NCBI GenBank assembly: GCA_020847445.1
Contig: JADLBY010000119.1
Span: 1 to 64,000, forward strand
Direction: 5' to 3'
DNA length: 64,000 nt
From: Sphingomonadaceae bacterium
GTDB lineage: Bacteria > Pseudomonadota > Alphaproteobacteria > Sphingomonadales > Sphingomonadaceae
In this document: piece after piece, positions 8,498 through 15,996 of the stretch
How the letters are laid out: each line of letters opens with the position of its first letter
Numbering within the stretch: position 1 is the stretch's first letter
Made by a program: the position numbers and the translations under genes
Notes under the pieces: generated by a model
The model's input: only the letters and a program-made list of their open reading frames with translations
Database searches by the model: none
What the model was told of the DNA's origin: nothing

Positions 8498-9706
8498 TCA
8501 CTGCGCGTTCGCGCGGATGAGCGCGGCGAGCGCGCGAGCGCGGTCGAGCCGCGCTTCGATGAGGTTGAGTTTGGCGGTGGTGAGCGCGGTCTGTGCGTCG
8601 ATCAGTTCGATCAGCGAAAACTTGCCCGCATTGTAGCCAATGTGCGCGAGCCGCAGCGCCTCCTCGGCCTGTTGCAACCCCAGCCCGGCCAGTGCTTCGT
8701 AGCGGACCTCGGCAGCGCCCAAGAGCATCCGTGCGTCATATCGCGCACGGTTGGCATCAATCCGCGCGAGGAGCAGTGCGGACGCGGCGGCGTTGCTCTC
8801 CGCGCCAGCCGCTTCGATGTTGCCCCGGTTGCGGTCGCGGATGGGAAGCGGGATCGAGATTCCGGCGACCAGCGCAGTATCGCCGCTCTCGCGGAACCGC
8901 CGCACCCCGCCGCTCGCCGTAATGTCCGGTACCGCGTCCGAACGTGCGAGTTGCACCCTAGCGCGGGCCGCTTCGCGCTCTGCCGTCGCCAATTGCTCGT
9001 TGAGGCTTGTAGCGTCGGGGGCAGGCGCAGCAGGGGCGGCGTCCTCGCTGGCGGTCGCGGTCAATTCGGGATCGTCGCTGCCGATCAGACTGCCGAGCAG
9101 CCGGCGCGCGGTCAGCAACTCGCTAAATGTCCGCGCCTGCTCCGCCCTGGCTTCGGCCAGCAGCGATTCCGCGCGAAGCTGGCGTAGCGGCGGATCGCGT
9201 CCGGCATCGACCAATATCCGCGCAGTGCGCGCCAGCTCTTCGGCGGCTGCCGTGTTGTCGCGTGCCAGCACGGCACGGTCTTCCGCCGCGCGCAGTTCGG
9301 CATGGGCCGTGCGAATATCGCGTTCGAGATCGGCCAGCGCCGCCTTGTAGGTCAGGAAGGCGAAATCGCGTTCGGCCCGCGCGACGCCAAGCCGCGCGCT
9401 GCGCTTCCCGCCGAGTTCGATCCGCTGGCTCAGAGCAAGCGTCGCCTCGGTGCTGCGCAGCCCCTGAAACGCGCCCGACCCTGCAAAATTCTCGACCTCA
9501 AGGCTGAGTTCGGGGTTGGGCGCAACGCCCACCTGCCGCGCCCGCGCTTCGGAGGCGTCGGCGAGCGCCTTGGCCTGGGCCGCACGGGGCGAAGTCTGGA
9601 CGCCTTGGGCTAGGGCGTCGCCGAGCGCGATGGGCTCGGCTTGAGCGGCTTGCCCGCAGGCGGCGATTGCGCCCGCAAGCAGTAACGCTCGCAATCTGGA
9701 AATCAT
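8498..9706 (-). CDS. czcC: outer-membrane efflux channel (CzcC-like, TolC family)
   Basis: 402 aa with a signal peptide (LRALLLAGAIAACGQAAQAE). Two repeated outer-membrane-efflux-protein domains are rich in long Ala/Glu/Arg amphipathic helices. It forms the outer-membrane exit duct of the CzcCBA pump. Its TGA overlaps a GTG of czcB, indicating coupled translation. Upstream, 9707-9765 is the only sizeable gap in the operon and contains a strong GC hairpin (9734-9754). Confidence 0.92.
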   Translation of the reverse strand: MISRLRALLLAGAIAACGQAAQAEPIALGDALAQGVQTSPRAAQAKALADASEARARQVGVAPNPELSLEVENFAGSGAFQGLRSTEATLALSQRIELGGKRSARLGVARAERDFAFLTYKAALADLERDIRTAHAELRAAEDRAVLARDNTAAAEELARTARILVDAGRDPPLRQLRAESLLAEARAEQARTFSELLTARRLLGSLIGSDDPELTATASEDAAPAAPAPDATSLNEQLATAEREAARARVQLARSDAVPDITASGGVRRFRESGDTALVAGISIPLPIRDRNRGNIEAAGAESNAAASALLLARIDANRARYDARMLLGAAEVRYEALAGLGLQQAEEALRLAHIGYNAGKFSLIELIDAQTALTTAKLNLIEARLDRARALAALIRANAQ

Positions 9707-9733
9707 TGAAATTCTCCTGAACCTTGAACGGGT

Positions 9734-9754
9734 CGCGCGGCATCATGCCGCGCG
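9734..9754 (-). other. GC hairpin between operon genes
   Basis: cgcgcggc at 9734-9741 and gccgcgcg at 9747-9754 form a perfect 8-bp stem with a 5-base loop, between the His-rich gene and czcC. No T-run follows on the transcribed strand, so it is not an intrinsic terminator. It could stabilise or process the mRNA and change czcCBA dosage relative to upstream genes. Confidence 0.5.
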
Positions 9755-9765
9755 GGCGGTCAGGT

Positions 9766-10098
9766 TCAGGCGGCGGGCGGCTCGGTCGGCGGAGCCTGTG
9801 CGAAACTAGACATCGCGGGGCTGGTAGCGAGCGGGATCAACTCACCCGCTGCAAGCCGCTCCGAAGTCACCGCATGCCCCTCATAGGCAAGTGCGACGCT
9901 GCAATGATGATGCACCACCGCATGGCAAGGCAAATCGCCATCATGATCGGGGGCTTCGTGATCGCTGTGGTCCACGTTGGTTAGCATGTCATTGGCATGG
10001 ACTTCTCTCAAATCCTGTGCGTGGGCGGTCGCAGGAACGATCACCGCGCTGAAAATCAGCGCGAGAAGCACAAATAGATTGGTAGTCCGACCCCGCAT
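9766..10098 (-). CDS. His-rich secreted small protein in czc operon
   Basis: 110 aa from the ATG at 10098. The first residues (MRGRTTNLFVLLALIFSAVI, then VPATAHA) form a clear signal peptide. A GTG at 10146 that overlaps the upstream stop would add 16 residues before it. The mature part carries HSDHEAPDHDGD and CHAVVHHHCS, a likely periplasmic metal-binding cluster. The family is not recognised with certainty; similar small His-rich proteins accompany Czc systems. A role in periplasmic metal buffering or delivery is inferred. Confidence 0.7.
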   Translation of the reverse strand: MRGRTTNLFVLLALIFSAVIVPATAHAQDLREVHANDMLTNVDHSDHEAPDHDGDLPCHAVVHHHCSVALAYEGHAVTSERLAAGELIPLATSPAMSSFAQAPPTEPPAA

Positions 10099-10142
10099 GA
10101 CCTTGCGGTTAGCAGTCGCCGCACGGCGGGGCAAGAAAACTG

Positions 10143-10505
10143 TCACTCCCGCCCGCCACTTATCTTGGCGAGAAGATCGTCGGCAATCGGCATCGACTTG
10201 AACGCGCTCACATTCGAGCGCCCGGAATTACCGATGGGAATGCGCCCTGTCAGCGCGCCGAGCGGCGCGAGTGCCAGCCGGACAAGTTGCCCCGCCGCTT
10301 CCCGCCAATCGCGCAAATCGAAAGCGAAGCCGAGCATGGCCCAATGATTGGCGAGATGCGGCCCCAGATAGGGTTGCGAGATGATATGCGCACGTTCGAG
10401 CGCAACCCACGCGGCGGTATTGTCGCCCGAAGCGCGGGCAGCGTGATAGGCAGCCATTTCTGCGGTGATCAGCAGTTCGGCACGTTCGCGCATCAACATC
10501 GTCAT
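10143..10505 (-). CDS. DUF3703 family protein
   Basis: 120 aa, soluble. It has the segment ALERAHIISQPYLGPHLANH followed by WAMLGFAFDLRDWREAAGQLVR typical of DUF3703, and ends with GRIPIGNSGRSNVSAFKSMPI. Its start overlaps the stop of the upstream methyltransferase-like gene by 4 bases, and its stop overlaps the alternative GTG of the next gene. DUF3703 genes recur beside CDF transporters and ICMT-like proteins in metal islands. The biochemical role is unknown. Confidence 0.85.
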   Translation of the reverse strand: MTMLMRERAELLITAEMAAYHAARASGDNTAAWVALERAHIISQPYLGPHLANHWAMLGFAFDLRDWREAAGQLVRLALAPLGALTGRIPIGNSGRSNVSAFKSMPIADDLLAKISGGRE

Positions 10506-11071
10506 GCTCGACCGCCAATCCCGATCCAGCGCGGGATCGACGCACGAAACTCGCGGTAGTGTTGTCCGAAGCTCGCTTCCAAATGCGCTTCCTCAACACG
10601 GACTTGTACCGCGCATGACCCGATGAAGACCGTCAGCGCCGCCCAAGCCCATGCGGCGTTTGCAGTCAAAGCGGCAGCTACGCCTTGCAGGATCATTCCA
10701 ACAAAGATCGGATTGCGGCTGAACTTGAACAGACCATGCGTCACAAATAGCGGTGCGTCGCCTTGCCGCACCCCGACGCGCCATGCGCGGCCCATTTGGA
10801 CCTGGGCAATGATTACGATGAAGCAGCCTACCAGCGCGAGAATTGCAGCCAGCACGGCAACGGCGAGCGAACTGCCGGATGCAGGAAGCGCCGATGCCAG
10901 AACCAACGCGGCAACGCTCAAAGCGAAACTGACTCCGGCGATGCGTTGAATCCCAGTGGCAGACATGAAGGCAAAGGCGCGGTCACCGGTGCGTCGCCGG
11001 ATGGCAACCGCGCGCAGTAATGTCGCGGCGACGACGGCGATGATCGACAAAAAGGGGAGGGCTTGAAGCAT
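10502..11071 (-). CDS. isoprenylcysteine methyltransferase-like membrane protein
   Basis: 189 aa with four to five membrane spans. The C-terminal half carries the ICMT/PEMT pattern: THGLFKFSRNPIFVGMILQG and VEEAHLEASFGQHYREF, ending IPRW. In this family these residues bind S-adenosylmethionine at the membrane face. It lies between a CDF-type transporter gene and DUF3703, all closely coupled. Bacterial members in metal operons have no established substrate; lipid or small-molecule methylation is a guess. Confidence 0.85.
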   Translation of the reverse strand: MLQALPFLSIIAVVAATLLRAVAIRRRTGDRAFAFMSATGIQRIAGVSFALSVAALVLASALPASGSSLAVAVLAAILALVGCFIVIIAQVQMGRAWRVGVRQGDAPLFVTHGLFKFSRNPIFVGMILQGVAAALTANAAWAWAALTVFIGSCAVQVRVEEAHLEASFGQHYREFRASIPRWIGIGGRA

Positions 11072-11075
11072 GACG

Positions 11076-11714
11076 TTACGACTGCCCCGCCAGTTCGGGC
11101 GTGCGCAATTCTCCGCGCGCCTGCCGCAGCACTTGCACGCCGCCTGTCAGGGCGAGCAGCGCCATAATCGCGGCGACGATCAGGTCCGGGAGCGCGCTCC
11201 CGGTGCCGAACACGCCGAGCGCCGCCAGCATCACCGCGACATTGCCAATCGCGTCGTTGCGCGAGCATATCCAGACCGAGCGCATATTGGCGTCGCCGGT
11301 GCGGTAGCGAAACAGCATGAGCGCCACGCCGACGTTGGCCGCGAGTGCCAACGCGCCGACCGCCCCCATCGTCGCCGGATCGGGCGATGCGCCGTTTACG
11401 AAAGCAAGGACCGCGCTGCCGAATACCCATGCGGCAAAGCCCAGCATGAACAGCGATTTGAGCATTGCAGCGCGGGCGCGCCAAGCGAGCGCCATCCCAA
11501 CGACGGCAAGGCTCACCGCATAATTGGCCGCATCGCCAAGGAAATCGAGTGCGTCGGCTTGCAGCGCGCGGCTGTCCGCCGCTGCGCCCGCGCCCATTTC
11601 GACCAGAAACATCGTCGCGTTGACGACTAGCGCGATCCAAAGAACGCGCCGCCAGCGCGGATCGGCCTTGGCCGTTTCGCTCCCGCAGGCGCTTTCGCAA
11701 CAATGGTCTGACAC
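11076..11714 (-). CDS. CDF-like cation transporter, first gene of czc operon
   Basis: 212 aa from a GTG at 11714, preceded by AGAAGGA at a good distance. A TTG at 11720 is in frame but too close to that site. The N-terminus has Cys (SDHCCESACGS). Six hydrophobic segments follow, with LQADALDFLGDAANYAVSL and SRNDAIGNVAVM at the positions of the CDF metal-site helices. It lacks the long cytoplasmic C-terminal domain of czcD, as in the short CDF group. It is the promoter-proximal gene of the MerR-controlled operon. Confidence 0.87.
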   Translation of the reverse strand: MSDHCCESACGSETAKADPRWRRVLWIALVVNATMFLVEMGAGAAADSRALQADALDFLGDAANYAVSLAVVGMALAWRARAAMLKSLFMLGFAAWVFGSAVLAFVNGASPDPATMGAVGALALAANVGVALMLFRYRTGDANMRSVWICSRNDAIGNVAVMLAALGVFGTGSALPDLIVAAIMALLALTGGVQVLRQARGELRTPELAGQS

Positions 11715-11751
11715 GCTCAAATCCTTCTCGACAAATTCCGAGTCGGACAGC

Positions 11752-11782
11752 TATCTACACCCTGTAGCAACTACAGGGTCAA
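11752..11782 (-). promoter_or_regulatory. MerR-type promoter/operator for the czc operon
   Basis: On the minus strand, TTGACC (11782-11777) and TAGATA (11757-11752) are separated by 19 bases, the over-long spacer typical of MerR-activated promoters. The spacer holds a perfect dyad, accctgtag-caa-ctacagggt (11759-11779). The divergent merR ATG begins 6 bases beyond the dyad, so the same protein probably represses its own gene. Activation should raise transcription of the eight genes from 11714 to 3124. Confidence 0.88.
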
Positions 11783-11785
11783 GAC

Positions 11786-12175
11786 ATGAAAATCGGCGAA
11801 CTGGCGAGCGCCACCGCGACCAAGGTCGAGACAGTGCGCTATTACGAGAAAATCGGCCTGTTGCCGCCGCCCGCGCGCACCTTCGCCAACTATCGCGCCT
11901 ATGGCACCGACCATCTGGCGCGCCTGTCCTTCATTCGCCGCGCCCGCGATCTGGGCTTCACGCTCGAAGCGGTGCGCGAGCTGTTGACGCTGTCAGATGA
12001 CAAATCGCAGAGTTGCGAAGCGGTCGATGGCATCGCGCAAACGCATTTGGCCGAGATCGACCGCAAGATTGGCGACCTGACCGCGCTGCGTTTGGAATTG
12101 AGCCGAGTGATAGGTTCTTGCAGCCACGGCACCGTCGCCGATTGCAAGATCATCGAGACGATGGGGCCGCGCTGA
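11786..12175 (+). CDS. MerR-family heavy-metal regulator (CadR/PbrR-like)
   Basis: 129 aa. The N-terminal HTH (MKIGELASATATKVETVRYY) is followed by the MerR linker EKIGLLPPPARTFANYR and a dimerisation helix. Cys77 (QSCEAVD), Cys112 (GSCSHG) and Cys120 (ADCKI) match the three-Cys metal site of the CadR/PbrR/ZntR group. It is divergent from the czc operon with the 19-bp-spacer promoter between them. It converges on the DUF411 gene, ending 5 bases away. Likely inducers are Cd, Pb or Zn; the exact metal is not determinable. Confidence 0.93.
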   Translation: MKIGELASATATKVETVRYYEKIGLLPPPARTFANYRAYGTDHLARLSFIRRARDLGFTLEAVRELLTLSDDKSQSCEAVDGIAQTHLAEIDRKIGDLTALRLELSRVIGSCSHGTVADCKIIETMGPR

Positions 12176-12180
12176 CGGGC

Positions 12181-12615
12181 TCAGTGGCGGGCATACACCG
12201 TGGACGGTCCCGAGCCGAACGCTATGACATTGTAAGGTTGCGCGCGACCGCCCGGGGCTTCCATTCCTGGCGAACCTATTGGCATCCCCGGAACCGCCAA
12301 GCCGCGCACACCCTTTGGCTTAGCCTCAAGCACGCGCTTCATGTCCGCAACCGGCACATGACCCTCAAACGCCATACCATCGATCAGGGCGGTGTGGCAC
12401 GATGCCAATAGCGAAGGCAGGCCAACCCGTCTTTGCAGTGCCGGGTGATTGGCGTCATCGACGATCCGCACATTGCGCCCGAATGCCTTGCGGACTTGTG
12501 CCGCCCATTTTTCGCAGCAACCACAACCGGGGTCGCGGTGCATCACCGCCTCGGTCGCGGCCAAGGCTGGCGTTGCAACCAGCGCAATGGCCATCGCTAG
12601 GGTGGTTGCCTTCAT
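12181..12615 (-). CDS. DUF411 periplasmic metal-binding protein
   Basis: 144 aa with a signal peptide (MKATTLAMAIALVATPALAA). The mature protein begins with MHRDPGCGCCEKWA, the DUF411 Cys motif, and has CHTALIDGMAFEGHVP and a Met/Pro-rich tail (VPGMPIGSPGMEAP). DUF411 proteins accompany copper-resistance genes and are proposed periplasmic copper/silver binders. It is the last gene of the long leftward copper operon and overlaps the preceding gene by 4 bases. Confidence 0.88.
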   Translation of the reverse strand: MKATTLAMAIALVATPALAATEAVMHRDPGCGCCEKWAAQVRKAFGRNVRIVDDANHPALQRRVGLPSLLASCHTALIDGMAFEGHVPVADMKRVLEAKPKGVRGLAVPGMPIGSPGMEAPGGRAQPYNVIAFGSGPSTVYARH

Positions 12616-13271
12616 TTTACTGACTCCTTTTGCAGTCTGAAGATTGAAATGGTTCCCGTTGGCGTGTCGAACGATTGCTCAGCGGTGATCGGCTTGCCGC
12701 AAATACGTTCCAGTTCCGCTTCAAGAAATCCGTCGGCATTGGGCTGCGTATTCGCTCGACCATCGACCGATTGCACGACCTTGAACGCCTGACGCATAAG
12801 CCAGCGTCCTTGCGCAGCATAGTCGCAGACAATCATGGTGCCGCCCGACTTGGTGGCGGCGAACATGGCGGCAAGACCAACTCGCTTTTCGGCGACCGGT
12901 ACCTGGTGAAAGACAAGGCTGGAAACGACCTTGTCGAACTGGCCATAATTTCCGGCGTCGCGTGCAAAACCACTTTCCCATTCGATGCCTACGCCCGCTT
13001 CCCCCGCTTTCTTCCAAGCAATGCATCGCGCGACTTCATCAGGGTCGAGCCCTACAACCATCGTGTCTGGTGCCGCCTGCTTGATCAAGATGGCAAGCGA
13101 ACCGGTTCCGCAGCCGACATCGAGTATGCGCTCACCGGGCGCAGGTGCAATCGCCTCCAGCAGCGCTGACCGCCAACGCGCTTCGCGCGTGAGCAACGCC
13201 AGGAGTCGGTCATAGGCGCTTGTTGGCAGAAAGCGTCCTGCGGCGGGCGTGAATGTTTGGGATCGGGACAT
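12612..13271 (-). CDS. class I SAM-dependent methyltransferase
   Basis: 219 aa from the ATG at 13271 (MSRSQTFTPAAGRFLPTSAY); an upstream in-frame ATG at 13331 is less likely. ERILDVGCGTGSLAILI is motif I, VVGLDPD motif II and GGTMIVCDYAAQG the later core, with no signal peptide. The substrate is unknown. Such UbiE-type methyltransferases recur in cop clusters beside DUF411. It is translationally coupled to DUF411 and follows a small secreted protein by 60 bases. Confidence 0.85.
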   Translation of the reverse strand: MSRSQTFTPAAGRFLPTSAYDRLLALLTREARWRSALLEAIAPAPGERILDVGCGTGSLAILIKQAAPDTMVVGLDPDEVARCIAWKKAGEAGVGIEWESGFARDAGNYGQFDKVVSSLVFHQVPVAEKRVGLAAMFAATKSGGTMIVCDYAAQGRWLMRQAFKVVQSVDGRANTQPNADGFLEAELERICGKPITAEQSFDTPTGTISIFRLQKESVK

Positions 13272-13331
13272 CTTTTGGCTATTTACCAGCGGCAGGACCG
13301 GAGGCCGGTTGCCCGACCTCCAGCTTTTCAT

Positions 13332-13580
13332 TCACGCCTGCTTCTCGTCGGCATTACAGCAGGCCATCGTCATGCACCGGCCCTCATCAACCGTCACATC
13401 GGGCGCGGAATCCGCAATCCAGATGCGACGGTAATTAGGCAAATTTGACTTATTTGGTCCGGGCTGCGGAGAATGGAGCCATTCGAAATGGCCCCTTTTC
13501 GGAGCATCAGTCGCAAAGGCCGGGGCACTCGTCCCGACTACCGCGAGTGTTCCGAGCACGAGCGAAATTTTCGTAATCAT
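13332..13580 (-). CDS. small secreted protein of the copper operon
   Basis: 82 aa with a signal peptide (MITKISLVLGTLAVVGTSAP, cleavage near AFA) and a good ribosome site (GAGGAG). The mature part has HFEWLHSPQPGP and ends CMTMACCNADEKQA, a Cys/Met cluster suited to Cu(I). The family is not recognised. Position and composition suggest a periplasmic metal-binding helper. Confidence 0.65.
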   Translation of the reverse strand: MITKISLVLGTLAVVGTSAPAFATDAPKRGHFEWLHSPQPGPNKSNLPNYRRIWIADSAPDVTVDEGRCMTMACCNADEKQA

Positions 13581-13650
13581 GATTCGACTCCTCGAATGAG
13601 AAAAAAAGGCAGATGCCGGGGGTCGCTTGCCCGTCCCCCGGCATCTTTCG

Positions 13651-13854
13651 TCAATGCTTCATATCCTTCATGTCATGGCCTTCATGGCCCTGTTCGCCGG
13701 ATATGGCGTCCTTGTCCTTGCAACAGGCCATTTTGCCCTGTTCGTCCTTCTTGCAGCAACAGCATTCCTTTTTGGGCGCTGGTGCCGGTTCGGCGGCGAA
13801 GGCGGCGGTGGACATGGTTAGCGCGAGCGCGCCGAGTAGATATTTGGTTTTCAT
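13651..13854 (-). CDS. Cys-rich small periplasmic metal-binding protein
   Basis: 67 aa. A signal peptide (MKTKYLLGALALTMSTAAFA) leads into PAPKKECCCCKKDEQGKMAC followed by CKD and a His/Met tail (GHEGHDMKDMKH). Six Cys in the mature 47 residues imply soft-metal binding. Its ATG overlaps the stop of the preceding gene (ATGA). The product looks like a copper sponge, but no family name is claimed. Confidence 0.75.
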   Translation of the reverse strand: MKTKYLLGALALTMSTAAFAAEPAPAPKKECCCCKKDEQGKMACCKDKDAISGEQGHEGHDMKDMKH

Positions 13855-14216
13855 GATTTAACTCCAATATTAATGTTGAAATGTTGAAATGTTGAAGCGG
13901 AACCAAGGCGCGGGGGCGGTGTCGGTGGTTTGCGCATTGTGCCTGCCATTTGGCGCTGTGACGGCACTAGGACCGCCGGTGCTTTCCAGAACCACGCGCC
14001 GAGCGATGACGGTTGCTCGGAAACCGCGAAGGCGCAGGCATGGCAGATTTGTGCTGCCTTACCCTTGTCATGATCGCTCTCGGGTGCGCCCTGATCAGCC
14101 ATGCTCTCGCAATTTGCGGCCATTATGACGTGCGGTGCTTCGGGTGGGGCTGCGCAGATTGGCGCGGCGCGGAACACCAGCGCCAAGGCCAGAATCATGA
14201 GGCTCAGTCCCTTCAT
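13851..14216 (-). CDS. DUF2946-like secreted protein
   Basis: 121 aa from the ATG at 14216, which overlaps the stop of the PepSY gene. The N-terminus (MKGLSLMILALALVFRAAPI) is a signal peptide. Then come Cys/His positions (ANCESMAD, CHACAF) and a Pro-rich tail (RKPPTPPPRLGS), the general layout of DUF2946. It is probably a periplasmic or membrane-tethered accessory of copper handling. The family call is moderate because similarity is judged by pattern only. Confidence 0.6.
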   Translation of the reverse strand: MKGLSLMILALALVFRAAPICAAPPEAPHVIMAANCESMADQGAPESDHDKGKAAQICHACAFAVSEQPSSLGAWFWKAPAVLVPSQRQMAGTMRKPPTPPPRLGSASTFQHFNINIGVKS

Positions 14217-14932
14217 GCTGCCCGCCGCTTGCGGCGTATCGGCCAGCGCATGACTAGCAAGATCGTTCCCACCAGCCCCATGACAAGACCTCCAATGGCA
14301 AAGGTGAGGAGCCACCATGTATTGAAATTCTCATGGTTCTTCCAGTCCATGATGTGAAGGCTCCAGAAGAAATCGTAGAGCCGCCATGTGCCGGTGCGAA
14401 CCGCCGAGATTTTGCCCGTGTCGGCGGCTATGAAGACGCTGGTATTGTCGGGATCGGCGAAGGCGACCCGCCATGCCGGAAGCGTGCCGCGATATTCCGG
14501 GCTTTCGGCAAGGACGCTAATGACCTTGGCGTCAGGTTTAGCCTGGGCCTTCCACGCATCGCTGGCGATGGCGTGGGCGAGCGTCGCATCGACCGGCGGC
14601 AGCGGATTGCCAGAAACCGCATCGAACAGCTTGATGCCGTCCGCCGTCGCCACCTGCGCGACCGGGCGACCGGCAAGCATGACAAACGAGATGCTTTCGA
14701 CCGGAGCCTTGGCCGATGCGAGCAACTGGGTCGGCGACACGAGATCGGGCGTAGCAGGAACGGCGACAACGCGCTCGCGGTCAACGAGATGCTCGCCGCG
14801 CACCTTTTCGATGGGTAGGAAACTCATCAGCACGCCGCTGGAAAACCAGATCAGGAGCTGCGCGCCGATAATGAGTGCCAGCCATTTATGGACACGGCTT
14901 GCAGCAAGGTGAAGGCGCGTCCGTTTTCCCAT
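14213..14932 (-). CDS. PepSY-domain membrane protein
   Basis: 239 aa from the ATG at 14932, which overlaps the copB stop as TGATG. There is an N-terminal membrane anchor (VHKWLALIIGAQLLIWFSSG). A periplasmic PepSY-type core contains DAVSGNPLPPVDATLAH and WRVAFADPDNTSVFIAADTG. A YDFFWSLHIMDWKNHENFNT segment leads into a second membrane span and a basic tail. PepSY proteins of this kind occur beside TonB receptors and copper genes, and some reduce metals at the membrane. The role here is inferred from context only. Confidence 0.8.
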   Translation of the reverse strand: MGKRTRLHLAASRVHKWLALIIGAQLLIWFSSGVLMSFLPIEKVRGEHLVDRERVVAVPATPDLVSPTQLLASAKAPVESISFVMLAGRPVAQVATADGIKLFDAVSGNPLPPVDATLAHAIASDAWKAQAKPDAKVISVLAESPEYRGTLPAWRVAFADPDNTSVFIAADTGKISAVRTGTWRLYDFFWSLHIMDWKNHENFNTWWLLTFAIGGLVMGLVGTILLVMRWPIRRKRRAA

Positions 14933-15996
14933 CAGAACCAGATTCTGACGCCTGCAACGACGCTGAGCGTATCCGGGCCATCGCCCGCAAGCCTTGCAAA
15001 ACGGGCCGTATCGCCGGTTTTCCTGCGCCATTCGACACCGACGTAAGGCGCGAATTCTTGGCGAATCTCATAGCGTAGCCGCAGGCCCGCCTCGAAATCG
15101 GTCAGCCCCGAACCGACACCGATTGCCGGAATGTCCTGGAACGACAAATTTGCTTCGATGCGGGGCTGGAGGATCAGTTCCTGCGTCAGCCGGAGGTCAT
15201 AGGAGCCTTCCGCGCGCGCGCGGACCTCGCCTTTGTTGGACAGAAAGGCTGCGGCATTGATTTTGAACCAGTAGGGCGCAAGCCCTTCGACACCTGCCAC
15301 GGCGTAGGTGCGCGACGGGTCTGGCCGGATGTCGTGGCGAATACCTGCCTGCAAGTTCCAATAGGGCGCGATGGCGCGCGAATAGAGCGCCTGCAATTCG
15401 AGATCGTCGATGGTTTTGCCGAAAACCCCTTCGCCTTCAAACTTCACGCCGAACCGGTTGATATTGCCGCCGGTGAAGACTTCGCCCTCGAACCGGTAGC
15501 TTTCGTGGCCCTTGTGAAAGCCGACTTCGGCAAGATCGAGTATGACCAGCGAATAGCCCATGCCGCCGACCTCATAGGCCAGTTCCTTGCGGGACTGCGA
15601 CATTACGTCCGCGCCATATATGGAATCGGCTACGTGATCGCCCGGCGGGGCCGGGGCGGGTGCGCTGCCGACTTCGCCGTCCTGCTCGGCATTCGGCATT
15701 GACCCCATATCGTGGCCCGCATGGGGATCGGCAGCGGGCGCGGGTGCATCTGTCTTGGGCGTGCAATGGCCCATTTTCGCGTGCTCAGGCGGGCAAGCGG
15801 GATCGACAGCCTGCGCGGGCGCGGTCGGGTTTTCTTCCATCCCACTCATATCGTGACCGGCATGAGGGTCGGCCTCGGCAGGCGGGGTTTTTGGCTTTTC
15901 CGGCTCGGCAGCCATGTCATGCTGCCCTTGATGCGCCTGCGCAAAGGCGGAACCCGGCAAAGCAAGACCGGCAGCAATGGCAAGAGCGAGCTTCAT
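14932..15996 (-). CDS. copB: copper-resistance outer-membrane protein CopB
   Basis: 354 aa. A signal peptide is followed by about 110 residues rich in His/Met/Pro with repeated DPHAGHDM blocks. A C-terminal CopB beta-barrel (from about residue 130) contains GYSLVILDLAEVGFHKGHES and ends in the aromatic GVRIWF. CopB binds copper and works at the outer membrane with CopA. Its ATG overlaps the copA stop by 4 bases. Confidence 0.93.
   Translation of the reverse strand: MKLALAIAAGLALPGSAFAQAHQGQHDMAAEPEKPKTPPAEADPHAGHDMSGMEENPTAPAQAVDPACPPEHAKMGHCTPKTDAPAPAADPHAGHDMGSMPNAEQDGEVGSAPAPAPPGDHVADSIYGADVMSQSRKELAYEVGGMGYSLVILDLAEVGFHKGHESYRFEGEVFTGGNINRFGVKFEGEGVFGKTIDDLELQALYSRAIAPYWNLQAGIRHDIRPDPSRTYAVAGVEGLAPYWFKINAAAFLSNKGEVRARAEGSYDLRLTQELILQPRIEANLSFQDIPAIGVGSGLTDFEAGLRLRYEIRQEFAPYVGVEWRRKTGDTARFARLAGDGPDTLSVVAGVRIWF

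Noticed and set aside
9734..9754. Intrinsic terminator between the His-rich gene and czcC
   Set aside because: Strong stem but no T-run on the transcribed strand, and the genes otherwise form one operon.
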